Below, one piece after another: positions 32,931-41,010 of a stretch of DNA of 48,861 nucleotides (position 1 is the first letter of the stretch; the number at the start of each line of letters is the position of its first letter). The notes below the pieces were generated by a model. That model saw nothing but the letters and a program-made list of their open reading frames with translations. It was not told where the DNA came from and ran no database searches. Position numbers and translations under genes: made by a program. Source of the DNA: Adlercreutzia wanghongyangiae (GTDB lineage Bacteria > Actinomycetota > Coriobacteriia > Coriobacteriales > Eggerthellaceae); NCBI RefSeq assembly GCF_035989245.1, contig NZ_JAYMFF010000023.1:1-48861 (forward strand), written 5' to 3'.

Positions 32931-34764
32931 GTCGATCCGCACGAGCGGCCTTTCGCGCCGCGACTTTCTGACCGGTTCGGCCCTGGCGGCTGCCGGCGCT
33001 GCCGCAGCGGGGCTTCTTGCTCCCGAGGCGGCCCTCGCCGCGAGCACCGAGCGCCGCGGCGACTGGACGCGCGAGGGCGACCCGGTGGCGGCCGACGCCC
33101 CGAGCGACGCCACGAACGCAAGCGCCGTCGACGGCACTTACCGCGAACACAACGCCGCGAGTTTCCCGGCCAACGACGCCACGCCCATTCCGCCACGGGA
33201 CGTGCCCGCCGCGTGGGACTACGAGTGCGATATCTGCGTGGTGGGGGCCGGCGGAGGCGGCCTGAACGCCGCGGCCCGCGCCGTGCAGCTGGGCGCTGAC
33301 GTCATCTGCGTGGAGGCCATGGGGCTTCCCGGTGGCAACGCCCAGGAAGCGGGCATGTGCGGTATCCTGGGCGGTTACTCCGGCCAGGAGGACAAGCAGT
33401 TTGCCTTCCCGAGCTACCCCTTTGATCCCCAGGCGCTCACCGACTGGGCCATGGACGAGTACCATTACGCGGCCGACCCCAAGCTCATCTACAAGATCGC
33501 CGAAGAGGGCGGCCACAGCTTGGACTGGATGGCCGAATGCGGCGTGCAATGGCGTTTGGGCGAGGTGCCGGTGTACGTGGCGCCGAAGCGCTCGACGCTG
33601 GACCACCACGTGCTGAAGATGAAGGACGCCACCGACGCCATGTACAACTACGGCAACAAGCACGGCGTTGACTTCCACTTCCAGAGCCCCGCCGCCGCGC
33701 TCGTGCGCGACGGGGACGGCCGCATCGTGGGCGTGGTGGTGAACGAGGACTACGGCGACGAGAAGTACATCCACGCGCGGCGCGCCGTCATCCTCACCGC
33801 GGGCGGCTTCTGCAACAACAAGGCGCTGCTCGACAAGTACATTCCCACGGCGGCCATGGGCTGCGCCTCCAGCTACCTCACCGCCGGCGAGACCGGCGAG
33901 TGCTTCCGCATGGGCCTCGGCGCCGGTGCCGACGTGTCCGGCTTCAACAGCTCGGCCTCCTTCGACGGCGGCGTGGACTGGCAGGCCGAGGGCGGCACCT
34001 GGGCGCGCTTCCTCTACGACGGCATGACCCAGCTCTCGCGTCAGCCGTGGCTGACCATCGATCGGTGCGGCAACCGCCTGCGCTACATGGACTCCCGCGT
34101 GGGCGAGGACGGCGCGAACGCCATCTACGCTTTGGGGGACTTGGCCACCATCCAGATGACCCCTCCGGGGCATCGCTCCTACATCATCTTCGACGCGAAC
34201 TACGAGGATCATCTGGCCGGGTTCGCCCAGGAGCACTGCCGCAAGCTCATCACCCCCGATCTGGAGCAGATCGAGAAGGTGCCCGAGCACTACCGCGACT
34301 GGCACCACGGCGTGCAGGACGCCATCGATGCCGACGTGCTGAAGCGCCGCGACACCCTGGAGGAGCTGGAGCGCGACTTGGGGCTTGCCGAGGGCGTGCT
34401 CACCGAGGCCGTGGCGAAATGGAACGAGGCGTGCGAGCGCGGCGAGGACGACTTCATGTATCCTATGCCGCCTGAGTGGCTGCATGCCATCACCACGCCG
34501 CCCTTCTACGGTTGCCGCATCGGCGGCAACCTGTACGGCACGAAGGCCGGCCTGCTCATCAACGACCAGATGCAGGTGATGGGCGTGAACGGGCGCCCTA
34601 TTCCGGGCCTGTACGCCGGCTGGCACACCGCCGGCGGCGCCTGCGGCGAGAACAGCTACATCGGCGATCCCATTCTGGGCTCGCTCATGGGAGACGTGGG
34701 GCTCGCCTTCTGCGGCGGCTACCTCTGCGGCACCTCTGCCGTGGAAAACGAGATGGGAGACTAA
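32923..34764 (+). CDS. Tat-exported FAD flavoprotein reductase
   Basis: A 613-residue flavoprotein of the fumarate/urocanate reductase group. Tat signal SRRDFLTGSALAAAG with cleavage expected near ALA-AS; FAD site CDICVVGAGGGGLNAAARA, VICVEAMGLPGGNA, AVILTAGGFCNN, and a C-terminal PIPGLYAGWHTAGGACGENSYIGDPILGS. A ~60-residue linker after the signal is rich in Asp/Ala. It probably takes electrons from the FMN-lipoprotein encoded just upstream. The active-site arginine and histidine layout differs from fumarate reductase, so the acceptor is not assumed. Confidence 0.87.
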   Translation: MSKSIRTSGLSRRDFLTGSALAAAGAAAAGLLAPEAALAASTERRGDWTREGDPVAADAPSDATNASAVDGTYREHNAASFPANDATPIPPRDVPAAWDYECDICVVGAGGGGLNAAARAVQLGADVICVEAMGLPGGNAQEAGMCGILGGYSGQEDKQFAFPSYPFDPQALTDWAMDEYHYAADPKLIYKIAEEGGHSLDWMAECGVQWRLGEVPVYVAPKRSTLDHHVLKMKDATDAMYNYGNKHGVDFHFQSPAAALVRDGDGRIVGVVVNEDYGDEKYIHARRAVILTAGGFCNNKALLDKYIPTAAMGCASSYLTAGETGECFRMGLGAGADVSGFNSSASFDGGVDWQAEGGTWARFLYDGMTQLSRQPWLTIDRCGNRLRYMDSRVGEDGANAIYALGDLATIQMTPPGHRSYIIFDANYEDHLAGFAQEHCRKLITPDLEQIEKVPEHYRDWHHGVQDAIDADVLKRRDTLEELERDLGLAEGVLTEAVAKWNEACERGEDDFMYPMPPEWLHAITTPPFYGCRIGGNLYGTKAGLLINDQMQVMGVNGRPIPGLYAGWHTAGGACGENSYIGDPILGSLMGDVGLAFCGGYLCGTSAVENEMGD

Positions 34765-34765
34765 C

Positions 34766-35527
34766 ATGAACGATATGAAAGCGATGGCGCGTCCCTTCCT
34801 CACCCTGTACGCGCTCGCGGCGATTATCGCGCTTCTCGGACGCATCGCCCTGACGGTAGCCGGCGGCACCGGCGTGCTCGCCTTCGACTACATCTCCGCG
34901 TCGGGGGTGCCCATTCTGGACGTGATCTGCTCTATCCTCACGGGGTCGGCCTTCGTGGCCTTCCTGTTCGCGGCAGGACTCGCGCTTGTGGTCTCCACGG
35001 CCGGGGCGGTGCTCTACGGCGTGCTGGCCGCCCGCGGTACGGCACGCCCGCGCCCGCTTACGGCGTTTCTGTGGGGTTGGGCCACGGCGCTTGTGGCCAT
35101 CGTGTGCCTGGCGCTCGTGGTGCTCGGCATCCTGTCGGCGGTGCAGGTGGGCTCTATGAGCTCGAAGCTGCCGGGGCTGCCGGTCATCATCGCGGGCGTC
35201 ATCGTGTTTGCGGCCTTCCTGGGCACGCTTCTGGGCGCCGCCTCCATGGTGATCAGCGCCTGCGTGGCGCGTGCTCGTGCGGGCCGCAGCCTGGAGGCGT
35301 CCCTGCTCGTGGCGTGCGCGGGCTGCGGGGCCGTGGTGGCGGCGCTCACCCTGGGCACCTTCTCGGCCCTGAACGCGGCCGCCGTGAGCCTGCCCGCGCT
35401 CGGCGCTTGGGTGGCGGCGGATGTGATCGTGAATCTGGCCATGCTCTTCGGTGCCGCGGCCTATAGGGGAAAGCTGGAAGGCGCGACGGCTGCGACGGCT
35501 GCCCCTCGGCAGGCCTCAGCCGCTTAA
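34766..35527 (+). CDS. Membrane protein of unknown function, six helices
   Basis: 253 residues, almost wholly hydrophobic, with about six or seven helices (for example LYALAAIIALLGRIALTVAG, ICSILTGSAFVAFLFAAGLAL, LVAIVCLALVVLGIL, VIIAGVIVFAAFLGTLL). I see no cofactor motif. The start follows the flavoprotein stop by one base with GGGAGA upstream, so it is the third gene of the operon. A quinol-linked electron donor or an anchor for the FMN/FAD proteins is possible, but only by position. Confidence 0.7.
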   Translation: MNDMKAMARPFLTLYALAAIIALLGRIALTVAGGTGVLAFDYISASGVPILDVICSILTGSAFVAFLFAAGLALVVSTAGAVLYGVLAARGTARPRPLTAFLWGWATALVAIVCLALVVLGILSAVQVGSMSSKLPGLPVIIAGVIVFAAFLGTLLGAASMVISACVARARAGRSLEASLLVACAGCGAVVAALTLGTFSALNAAAVSLPALGAWVAADVIVNLAMLFGAAAYRGKLEGATAATAAPRQASAA

Positions 35528-35569
35528 AGGGCGCCGCCGCCGGCCCTATCGTCGGCTTCGTAGAGAGTG

Positions 35570-36499
35570 CTAGATTTCCTGGAGCAGGTCGTAGGCGGCC
35601 TGCTCCTTTGCTTGGCGCTGGGCGTCCAGGTCGGCCACCACCACGTGCCCCACCTGCTCGATGGCCTCCCGCTGGCCGGGGGTGAGGTTCTTCCACAGCC
35701 GGGTGGCGGCCAGCTCGTTCACTGTGGCGCCGATGAGGAAGCCCTCGTACACGCCCTCGTCGGTGAGCGCCACATAGACGGCCTTCTTGTCGCGGGGCGA
35801 TTTCAACCGGCGCACCCAGCCGCGCTGCACCAGCCGATCGACGGCACGCGCCGCGTTCACCGGCGACATGGCCAGGGCCTCGGCCAGCGCGCCCACCCGC
35901 TCGGGACGGTCGGTCTCGCCCAGGCGCTGCACGATGCGGCACTCGTTGAACGAGGCGCCCGTGGCCTCCCGCAGGGTGCGCTCGGTTTCAGCACGGATGA
36001 GCTCGATGGACACGAGCGACCGCGAGGCCGGGAAGCGCGAGGCCGCCTCGGCGTTCAACGGAGGCTCGATGGAGGCGCCGGCGGCCACCGCGGCTTCCAG
36101 AATGGTGCGGTAGGTGGGGTTGCCGGTGGGGAAGTTCGCGTACAGGCTCGCGACGAGCGACTCGTTCACGGCTGCGATGTGGGCGCGCCCCTCCTCGGTG
36201 ATGGATAGGAAGCGCGTGCGGCCATCGACTTCGCCAGCCTCGCGGGTGACGTAGTCGCGTGCGACCAGGGCATCCACCGCCTGGGTGACGGCGTTGGGTT
36301 TCATGCCCAGCAGCTTCCCCAGTTCGCCTTGGTTCACGGGCCTCGTCGCCTGGAAAAGCTTTGTAAGCATGCGGTACTGGGTGACGTTCAGGCTGCTGGC
36401 AGCGGCCAGCCCCTGGCGCAGCGTCTCGTGGGCCATCTCGAAGGCCACGAAGTACGTGGAATCCAGGTTGAATTTGTCCTTGGCGGATGTGCTTGGCAC
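35570..36499 (-). CDS. Regulator with two fused MarR domains
   Basis: 309 residues containing two MarR-type winged helices in one chain. The first has LNVTQYRMLTKLFQ, VNQGELGKLLGMKPNAVTQAVDALVARDYVTR and DGRTRFLSITEEGR. The second has ECRIVQRLGE, RVGALAEALAMSPVNAARAVDRLVQRGWVRR and DKKAVYVALTDEG. MarR proteins normally dimerise to bind a palindrome; this one could bind DNA as a single chain. It is convergent with the flavin-reductase operon and upstream of apbE on the same strand. GTG 36499 is the start. Confidence 0.8.
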   Translation of the reverse strand: MPSTSAKDKFNLDSTYFVAFEMAHETLRQGLAAASSLNVTQYRMLTKLFQATRPVNQGELGKLLGMKPNAVTQAVDALVARDYVTREAGEVDGRTRFLSITEEGRAHIAAVNESLVASLYANFPTGNPTYRTILEAAVAAGASIEPPLNAEAASRFPASRSLVSIELIRAETERTLREATGASFNECRIVQRLGETDRPERVGALAEALAMSPVNAARAVDRLVQRGWVRRLKSPRDKKAVYVALTDEGVYEGFLIGATVNELAATRLWKNLTPGQREAIEQVGHVVVADLDAQRQAKEQAAYDLLQEI

Positions 36500-36799
36500 C
36501 AGTACCCCACTCTCGATTGCATAGATAGTTCACTGCTGCAATAATTGTATCGTCCAGGGGGTGGCGTAGGTTGCGGTGAACACAAAAGAGCTTATAAATT
36601 GGTCAAAAAATCGACTTTTGTGCACTGTTGAGTTTAATAGGTGGAAGATATGGGATAAAAATGACAGTTAATATATATAATTCGATAATTATAGACTAGC
36701 AAAGAGGCGCAAGAGAGGCAAAACAGAGTCTTCGCGAAGCCAAAAGTCGCTTTTCTGACCATTTTCGAGCTCTTTTCGTGCGGCAGAGCTCCGAGATTG
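36500..36799. other. AT-rich control region between the MarR and apbE genes
   Basis: No gene is seen in about 300 bases. CACAAAAG (36581-36588) and CTTTTGTG (36615-36622) form an inverted repeat, and TATATATAA near 36670 is the most AT-rich stretch of the window. It is likely to hold the promoter and operator of the double-MarR gene. Confidence 0.4.
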
Positions 36800-37783
36800 C
36801 TAGCGAGCGGTGGTGATGCGCCCCGCGCAGTCGATGAAGAAGGCCTGCTGGATTTCGGGGCGTCGCCGCGCCAGGGCGAGTCCCCGTTCCAACCCCAGGG
36901 CCAGAAGCGTGGTGGAGAAGCCCTCGGCGTCGATGGACTTCTCGCAGATGACGGTGACGCCGGCCACGTCGGTTTCGGCGGGCATGCCCGTGCGCGGATC
37001 CAGGATGTGGTGGTAGAAGGTGCCGTCGGGCGCGGTGAAGCAGCGCTCGTAGATGCCGCTCGTAACCGCCGAGCCGCCGGCCAGCGGTACCGCGCCGATG
37101 AGCTTCTCCGGCTCGGCGGGGTTGCGCACGCCCACGTTCCACGGCTCGCCGGTGGGCTTGGCGCCGCTGACGGCCACGTTGCCGCCGAGATTCACGATGA
37201 TGCCCGCAAGCCCGTGGGCCGCCATTGCGCTCACCAGCGCATCGGCGATCCATCCCTTGGCGATGCCGCCCGCGTCCACCGCTGCTGCGGGGTCGGCCAG
37301 CTGGGCGCAGCAGGTTTCCCCCTCCTTCCACAGCCTCAGCGCGCGCCAGTCCACGTGGGTGACGGCTTCGGCCAGGGCGGCACGGTCGGGCACGGTGCCC
37401 TCGTGGAAGTTCCACAGGAGCACGGCCGGTCCCACGGTGATGTCGAAGGTGCCCTCGCTGGCCTCGCAGTAGGCGCGCGCGCGGGTGAGCAAGTCGTGGG
37501 TGAGGGGATCGATGGGCACCGCCGCGCCCTTCGCGCTGTTGATGCGTGCGATGTCGGAATGGGGCAGGGTGCGGCTGAACAGGCGCTCGAAGGTGCGGCA
37601 GAGCGCTCGGGCCTCTTCGAAGGCCGTGCGACATGCGGCCGCGTCACCGTAGGCCTCGATGTCGATGATGGTGTTGAATGCGAGGAAGCGCATGCCTGCG
37701 GGCTTGCCGCCTTCGGCTTCGTGCCACTGCACGAAGTCCTCGTCGGGGATGGGGTCGATATTTTGTCCACTGACGGTTTCCAT
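36800..37783 (-). CDS. apbE: FAD:protein FMN transferase ApbE
   Basis: Transfers FMN from FAD to a threonine of FMN-binding proteins. 327 residues from ATG 37783: AFNTIIDIEAYGD, FERLFSRTLPHSDIARIN, DITVGPAVLLWNFHEG, AVDAGGIAKGWIADALV, IVNLGGNVAVSG and the magnesium/FAD site HHILDPRTGMPAETDVAGVTV. No signal peptide or lipobox is seen, unlike many ApbE proteins, so it may act in the cytoplasm or through an unusual route. The likely client is the FMN-lipoprotein at 32394. The frame runs open further upstream, but that region holds an inverted repeat. Confidence 0.9.
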   Translation of the reverse strand: METVSGQNIDPIPDEDFVQWHEAEGGKPAGMRFLAFNTIIDIEAYGDAAACRTAFEEARALCRTFERLFSRTLPHSDIARINSAKGAAVPIDPLTHDLLTRARAYCEASEGTFDITVGPAVLLWNFHEGTVPDRAALAEAVTHVDWRALRLWKEGETCCAQLADPAAAVDAGGIAKGWIADALVSAMAAHGLAGIIVNLGGNVAVSGAKPTGEPWNVGVRNPAEPEKLIGAVPLAGGSAVTSGIYERCFTAPDGTFYHHILDPRTGMPAETDVAGVTVICEKSIDAEGFSTTLLALGLERGLALARRRPEIQQAFFIDCAGRITTAR

Positions 37784-37815
37784 GGGGCCAGTATACGGCG
37801 AATGAGAACTGTTTG

Positions 37816-37976
37816 CGCTCGTTTTGGCTTGGAAATCACGAGTTTGTGACGTACGGTTGCGAAATGGGCCCTCTGCTGTACGGTATATCCACTGTTTTCG
37901 CAGTTGGCGTATTACACGCGAGGTGCCTTGCGGCCCCGGCGGTAACAAAGTAGCGATTTCCGAGCCAAAACGAGCG
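37816..37976. repeat. Inverted repeat flanking the apbE-galU control region
   Basis: 22-base arms 37816-37837 and 37955-37976 match at 21 positions in inverted orientation (GATTTCCGAGCCAAAACGAG at the right arm). The 117-base interior contains TACGG repeats and probable promoters. It could be a MITE-like element or a paired operator. Confidence 0.5.
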
Positions 37977-38141
37977 TTATCTCGCGCGGAAAGCAGATCG
38001 ATGGCCGCGCGCCGCCGCGATGCGGTGTAGTATCATGGCCGTTGAATGCGCGAACGCGAGCTCCTCGGTGTTTTCGCCTGGGAGACGGTTTTCGCCTGAT
38101 TTCAGGTTTCAGCGATGGCTCAATGAAGAGAAAGGCGATTG

Positions 38142-38954
38142 ATGAAGGCTCTCATTCCCGCAGCGGGGCTCGGTACCCGCTTTCTGCCGGCCACAAAGGC
38201 CCAGCCCAAGGAAATGCTGCTCGTGGTGGACCGGCCCGCTATCCAGTATGTGGTGGAGGAGGGGCTCGCGTCGGCGGCCGACGAGGTGGTCATCATCAAC
38301 AGCCACGACAAGAAGGCCATCGAGGACCATTTCGCTCCCAATCCCGAGCTGGTGGCGCTGCTGCGCGAGCGCGGCAAGGACGCCTACGCCGATGCCGTGG
38401 AGGCCGTGGGCAACTACCCGGTGAGCTATGTGTACCAGGAAGAGGCGTTAGGTTTGGGCCATGCGGTGCGCTGCGCGGCCGAGAAGACCGGCGACGAGGC
38501 CTTCTACGTGCTGCTGGGCGACGTGCTCGTGCCCGACAACCAGATGCTGCCGGCCATGCGGGCGGTCTCCGACGCCCATGGTGGTGCGAGCGTCATCGCG
38601 GTCATGCCCGTGCCCGACGACCAGGTGAGCCGCTTCGGCGTCATCGCCGGGGCGCCGGTGGCCGACGACGTGTGGAAGGTGGACGCGCTGGTGGAGAAGC
38701 CGGCCCTGGAGGACGCCCCCAGCAATCTGGCCGTGTTCGGTCGCTATCTGCTGTCGCCGCGCGTGATGGAGCTTCTGGCCGATGTGGAGCCGGGCGTGGG
38801 CGGCGAGATCCAGCTGACCGACGCGCTGGATGCGGTGCTGGCTGAGGAGGAGATGTACGCTCTGGTGGTGGATCCTGCCGACGGCTTCGATACGGGCACC
38901 GTGGAAAGCTGGCTGGAGACGAACAACATCTTGTTCCAGCGCAAGAACGGTTAG
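38142..38954 (+). CDS. galU: UTP-glucose-1-phosphate uridylyltransferase
   Basis: Makes UDP-glucose from UTP and glucose-1-phosphate for envelope sugars. 270 residues with the nucleotidyltransferase signature IPAAGLGTRFLPATKAQPKEML, VYQEEALGLGHAVRCA, VLLGDVLV, VEKP and DGFDTGTVESWLETN. ATG 38142 follows AAAGG. It is a cytoplasmic housekeeping gene transcribed alone. Confidence 0.92.
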   Translation: MKALIPAAGLGTRFLPATKAQPKEMLLVVDRPAIQYVVEEGLASAADEVVIINSHDKKAIEDHFAPNPELVALLRERGKDAYADAVEAVGNYPVSYVYQEEALGLGHAVRCAAEKTGDEAFYVLLGDVLVPDNQMLPAMRAVSDAHGGASVIAVMPVPDDQVSRFGVIAGAPVADDVWKVDALVEKPALEDAPSNLAVFGRYLLSPRVMELLADVEPGVGGEIQLTDALDAVLAEEEMYALVVDPADGFDTGTVESWLETNNILFQRKNG

Positions 38955-39045
38955 GCAACTCCCGAATTTCGCCCCCGCTTTCCCAGACTGCGCCGCGGTC
39001 GTGGAACGGGGCCGTTTTCTGCCGTGAAAGGCTTGGATACAAGGC

Positions 39046-39075
39046 TCGACAACGTGTCAGCAACGGTGCTATTAT
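39046..39075 (+). promoter_or_regulatory. Promoter candidate upstream of the small RNA region
   Basis: TCGACA, an 18-base spacer, then TATTAT (39070-39075). Downstream hairpins at 39105-39132 (GCAAT-CTTC/GAAG-ATTGC) and about 39143-39190 (CCTTTGAAT/ATTCAAGG) suggest a structured RNA leading into the unit at 39212. Confidence 0.4.
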
Positions 39076-39211
39076 AAGAAATTGCCGTCACGTTCTCGCT
39101 GGTCGCAATGCTTCTTATTTCTGAAGAATTGCTTAAAGATGACCCTTTGAATCCACAAGTTCCCCACCTTCACGTCATAGGGAATTCAAGGCTGCTTGTT
39201 ATACTGATGCC

Positions 39212-39340
39212 AGCAAGTGAGACAACCCCCTCCGATCACTTGCCTGCTTTGTCTCTGAAAAGCAGAAAGCGACTCCCGAGAGAGTCGCATCCCCCCTCCT
39301 TCTGGCCCGGCGGCCCCCTCCGCCGGGCCGCTTCTTTTCT
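39212..39340 (+). ncRNA. Probable small RNA with C-rich anti-Shine-Dalgarno loops
   Basis: An extended -10 (TGT-TATACT, 39197-39205) puts the first base near 39212. The RNA would fold into hairpin 1 GCAAGTGA/TCACTTGC (39213-39243) with ACCCCCTCC in its 15-base loop, hairpin 2 CTGCTTT/AAAGCAG (39244-39265), and hairpin 3 GCGACTC/GAGTCGC (39269-39288). A single-stranded TCCCCCCTCCTTCT (39290-39303) follows, then a 10-pair terminator GGCCCGGCGG/CCGCCGGGCC with a T-rich tail. Two CCCCUCC stretches complementary to ribosome sites fit a trans-acting regulatory RNA. No Rfam family was recognised. Confidence 0.6.
39304..39340 (+). terminator. Terminator of the small RNA
   Basis: Perfect 10-base arms (39304-39313 and 39320-39329) followed by CTTCTTTTCT. 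Confidence 0.75.
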
Positions 39341-39355
39341 CGACGCTGCGCGACG

Positions 39356-39459
39356 GCGATGCACCTGCCCTCGCGCCTCAAGGCTTTCCTTCGCGTAACG
39401 AGGTACGCTCAGCCGCCTTTCGGCACGATTGCAGGCGCCTCGCTGCCGCTCGCTGACTT
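39356..39459. repeat. GC-rich intergenic repeat, TTGCAGGC family, copy 2
   Basis: Second copy of the unit at 27147-27255, in the same orientation, with shared blocks TGCACCTGCCCT, GGCTTTCC, CGCTC-GCCGC, ATTGCAGGC and CTCGCTGACTT. It lies between the small RNA terminator and rarA. Confidence 0.55.
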
Positions 39460-39571
39460 CCTTGGGCGCATCCCGAGGCTCGGCCCTTCGGGCCATTGCC
39501 GATTTTCATTGCTGCAGAAAACTAACATTTGTTCTATTATTTGGCGGCTTCGCGTGGTACCATTACGAGCC

Positions 39572-40882
39572 ATGGATACTTTATTTACTGCAATGGACAA
39601 CGCACAGCGCAACGCGGTGGCCCCGCTGGCTGTGCGCATGCGACCGCGCGCGCTTGACGAGGTGGTCGGCCAGACCGAAGCCGTGGGCGAGGGCAGCTGG
39701 CTGCGCGCCGCTATTCAGAACGACAGCTTGAGCTCGGTCATTCTCTTCGGTCCGGCGGGTACGGGGAAAACGTCGCTGGCCCATGTGATCGCCGAGTCCA
39801 CCAAGGCCACGTTCGTGGAGGTGTCGGCCATCGGGGGCACGGTGTCCGATCTGCGCCGCGAGATCGATGCGGCCGAGAAGCGGCTCGTTATGAACGGCTT
39901 GCGCACGATTCTGTTCGTGGACGAGATTCACCGCTTCAACCGCAGCCAGCAGGACACGTTGCTGCATGCGGTGGAGGATCGGCTGCTGGTGCTGGTAGGC
40001 GCCACCACCGAGAACCCGTTTTTCGAGGTGAACTCGGCCCTTATCTCGCGCTCGCGCGTGGTGGAGCTGCATGCGCTGTCCGACGAGGAGATCGTGCAGC
40101 TGGTGCAGCGGGCCGTGAGCGACGAGCGCGGCCTGGGGGGCGCCTACGTGTTGGAGGACGATGCGTGCAAGGCCATCGTCACCTTGGCCGGGGGCGACGG
40201 GCGCGGGGCCCTCACCACCTTGGAACTGGCCGCGGGCCTGGTGCCGCCTGGCACACGCGAAGCGCCGGTGGCCATCACCGAGGACATGGTGCGCACCGCC
40301 ACGCCCCATCGCGTGCTGCCCTACGACAAGAACAAGGACATGCACTACGACATCATCTCCGCGTTCATCAAGAGCATGCGCGGCAGCGACCCCGATGCCG
40401 CGGTGTACTGGCTCGCCCGTATGATCGACGGGGGAGAGGACCCGAAGTTCATCGCCCGGCGCATGTACATCGCCGCTTCCGAGGACATCGGTAACGCCGA
40501 CCCCCAGGCGCTGTTGGTGGCTGAAGCTGCTTTCCGCGCCGCCGAGGTCATCGGCTATCCCGAATGCCGCATCAATCTGGCCCAGGCCGCCATCTATCTG
40601 GCCCTGGCCCCGAAGTCGAACGCCGCCGAGGCCGCCATCGATGCGGCCCTGCGCGAAGTGCGCAACGGTCCGGCGCGCAAGGTGCCCGACTACCTGCGCG
40701 ACCGCCACCGTCCCGGTTCCGAGAACTACGGCCAGTACAAATACCCGCACAGCTATCCGGGCGGCTGGGTGGACCAGCGTTACCTGCCGGAAGGTTTGGA
40801 GCGCGGTTGCTTCTACCAGCCCAGCGAACGCGGCTGGGAGGCCTACCGCACTGACGCCGCTTCCCGCGACCGCCAGAATTGA
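39572..40882 (+). CDS. rarA: Replication-associated recombination protein RarA (MgsA)
   Basis: An AAA+ ATPase acting at stalled forks with SSB. 436 residues: N-terminal PLAVRMRPRALDEVVGQ, Walker A FGPAGTGKTS, Walker B ILFVDEIHRFNRSQQD, sensor 1 VLVGATTENPFFEVNSALISRSRV, then the MgsA C-terminal region (YDKNKDMHYDIISAFIKSMRGSDPDAAVYWLARM, SEDIGNADPQAL, KYPHSYPGGWVDQRYLP). ATG 39572 gives the normal length; the ribosome site is weak. The upstream open frame overlaps repeat copy 2 and is not coding. Confidence 0.94.
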   Translation: MDTLFTAMDNAQRNAVAPLAVRMRPRALDEVVGQTEAVGEGSWLRAAIQNDSLSSVILFGPAGTGKTSLAHVIAESTKATFVEVSAIGGTVSDLRREIDAAEKRLVMNGLRTILFVDEIHRFNRSQQDTLLHAVEDRLLVLVGATTENPFFEVNSALISRSRVVELHALSDEEIVQLVQRAVSDERGLGGAYVLEDDACKAIVTLAGGDGRGALTTLELAAGLVPPGTREAPVAITEDMVRTATPHRVLPYDKNKDMHYDIISAFIKSMRGSDPDAAVYWLARMIDGGEDPKFIARRMYIAASEDIGNADPQALLVAEAAFRAAEVIGYPECRINLAQAAIYLALAPKSNAAEAAIDAALREVRNGPARKVPDYLRDRHRPGSENYGQYKYPHSYPGGWVDQRYLPEGLERGCFYQPSERGWEAYRTDAASRDRQN

Positions 40883-41010
40883 CGGGGCGTCTACGGCCGT
40901 TTACGGAATGGCTACTTGTGTGACGGCCTTCTGTGAAATTGCTGGTGGGCTTATTAGAATGGGCGCGGTAATAGTATAGTCAGGTCTTCGCAAATATAAG
41001 GAGGCTCATC

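Noticed and set aside
39076..39340. 6S RNA identity for the structured region before rarA
   Set aside because: The 5' and 3' ends do not pair to form a closing stem around a central bubble; a shorter C-rich small RNA fits better.
39108..39398. A 96-residue open frame over the small RNA region
   Set aside because: It has no ribosome site, and the sequence is explained by hairpins and a terminator.
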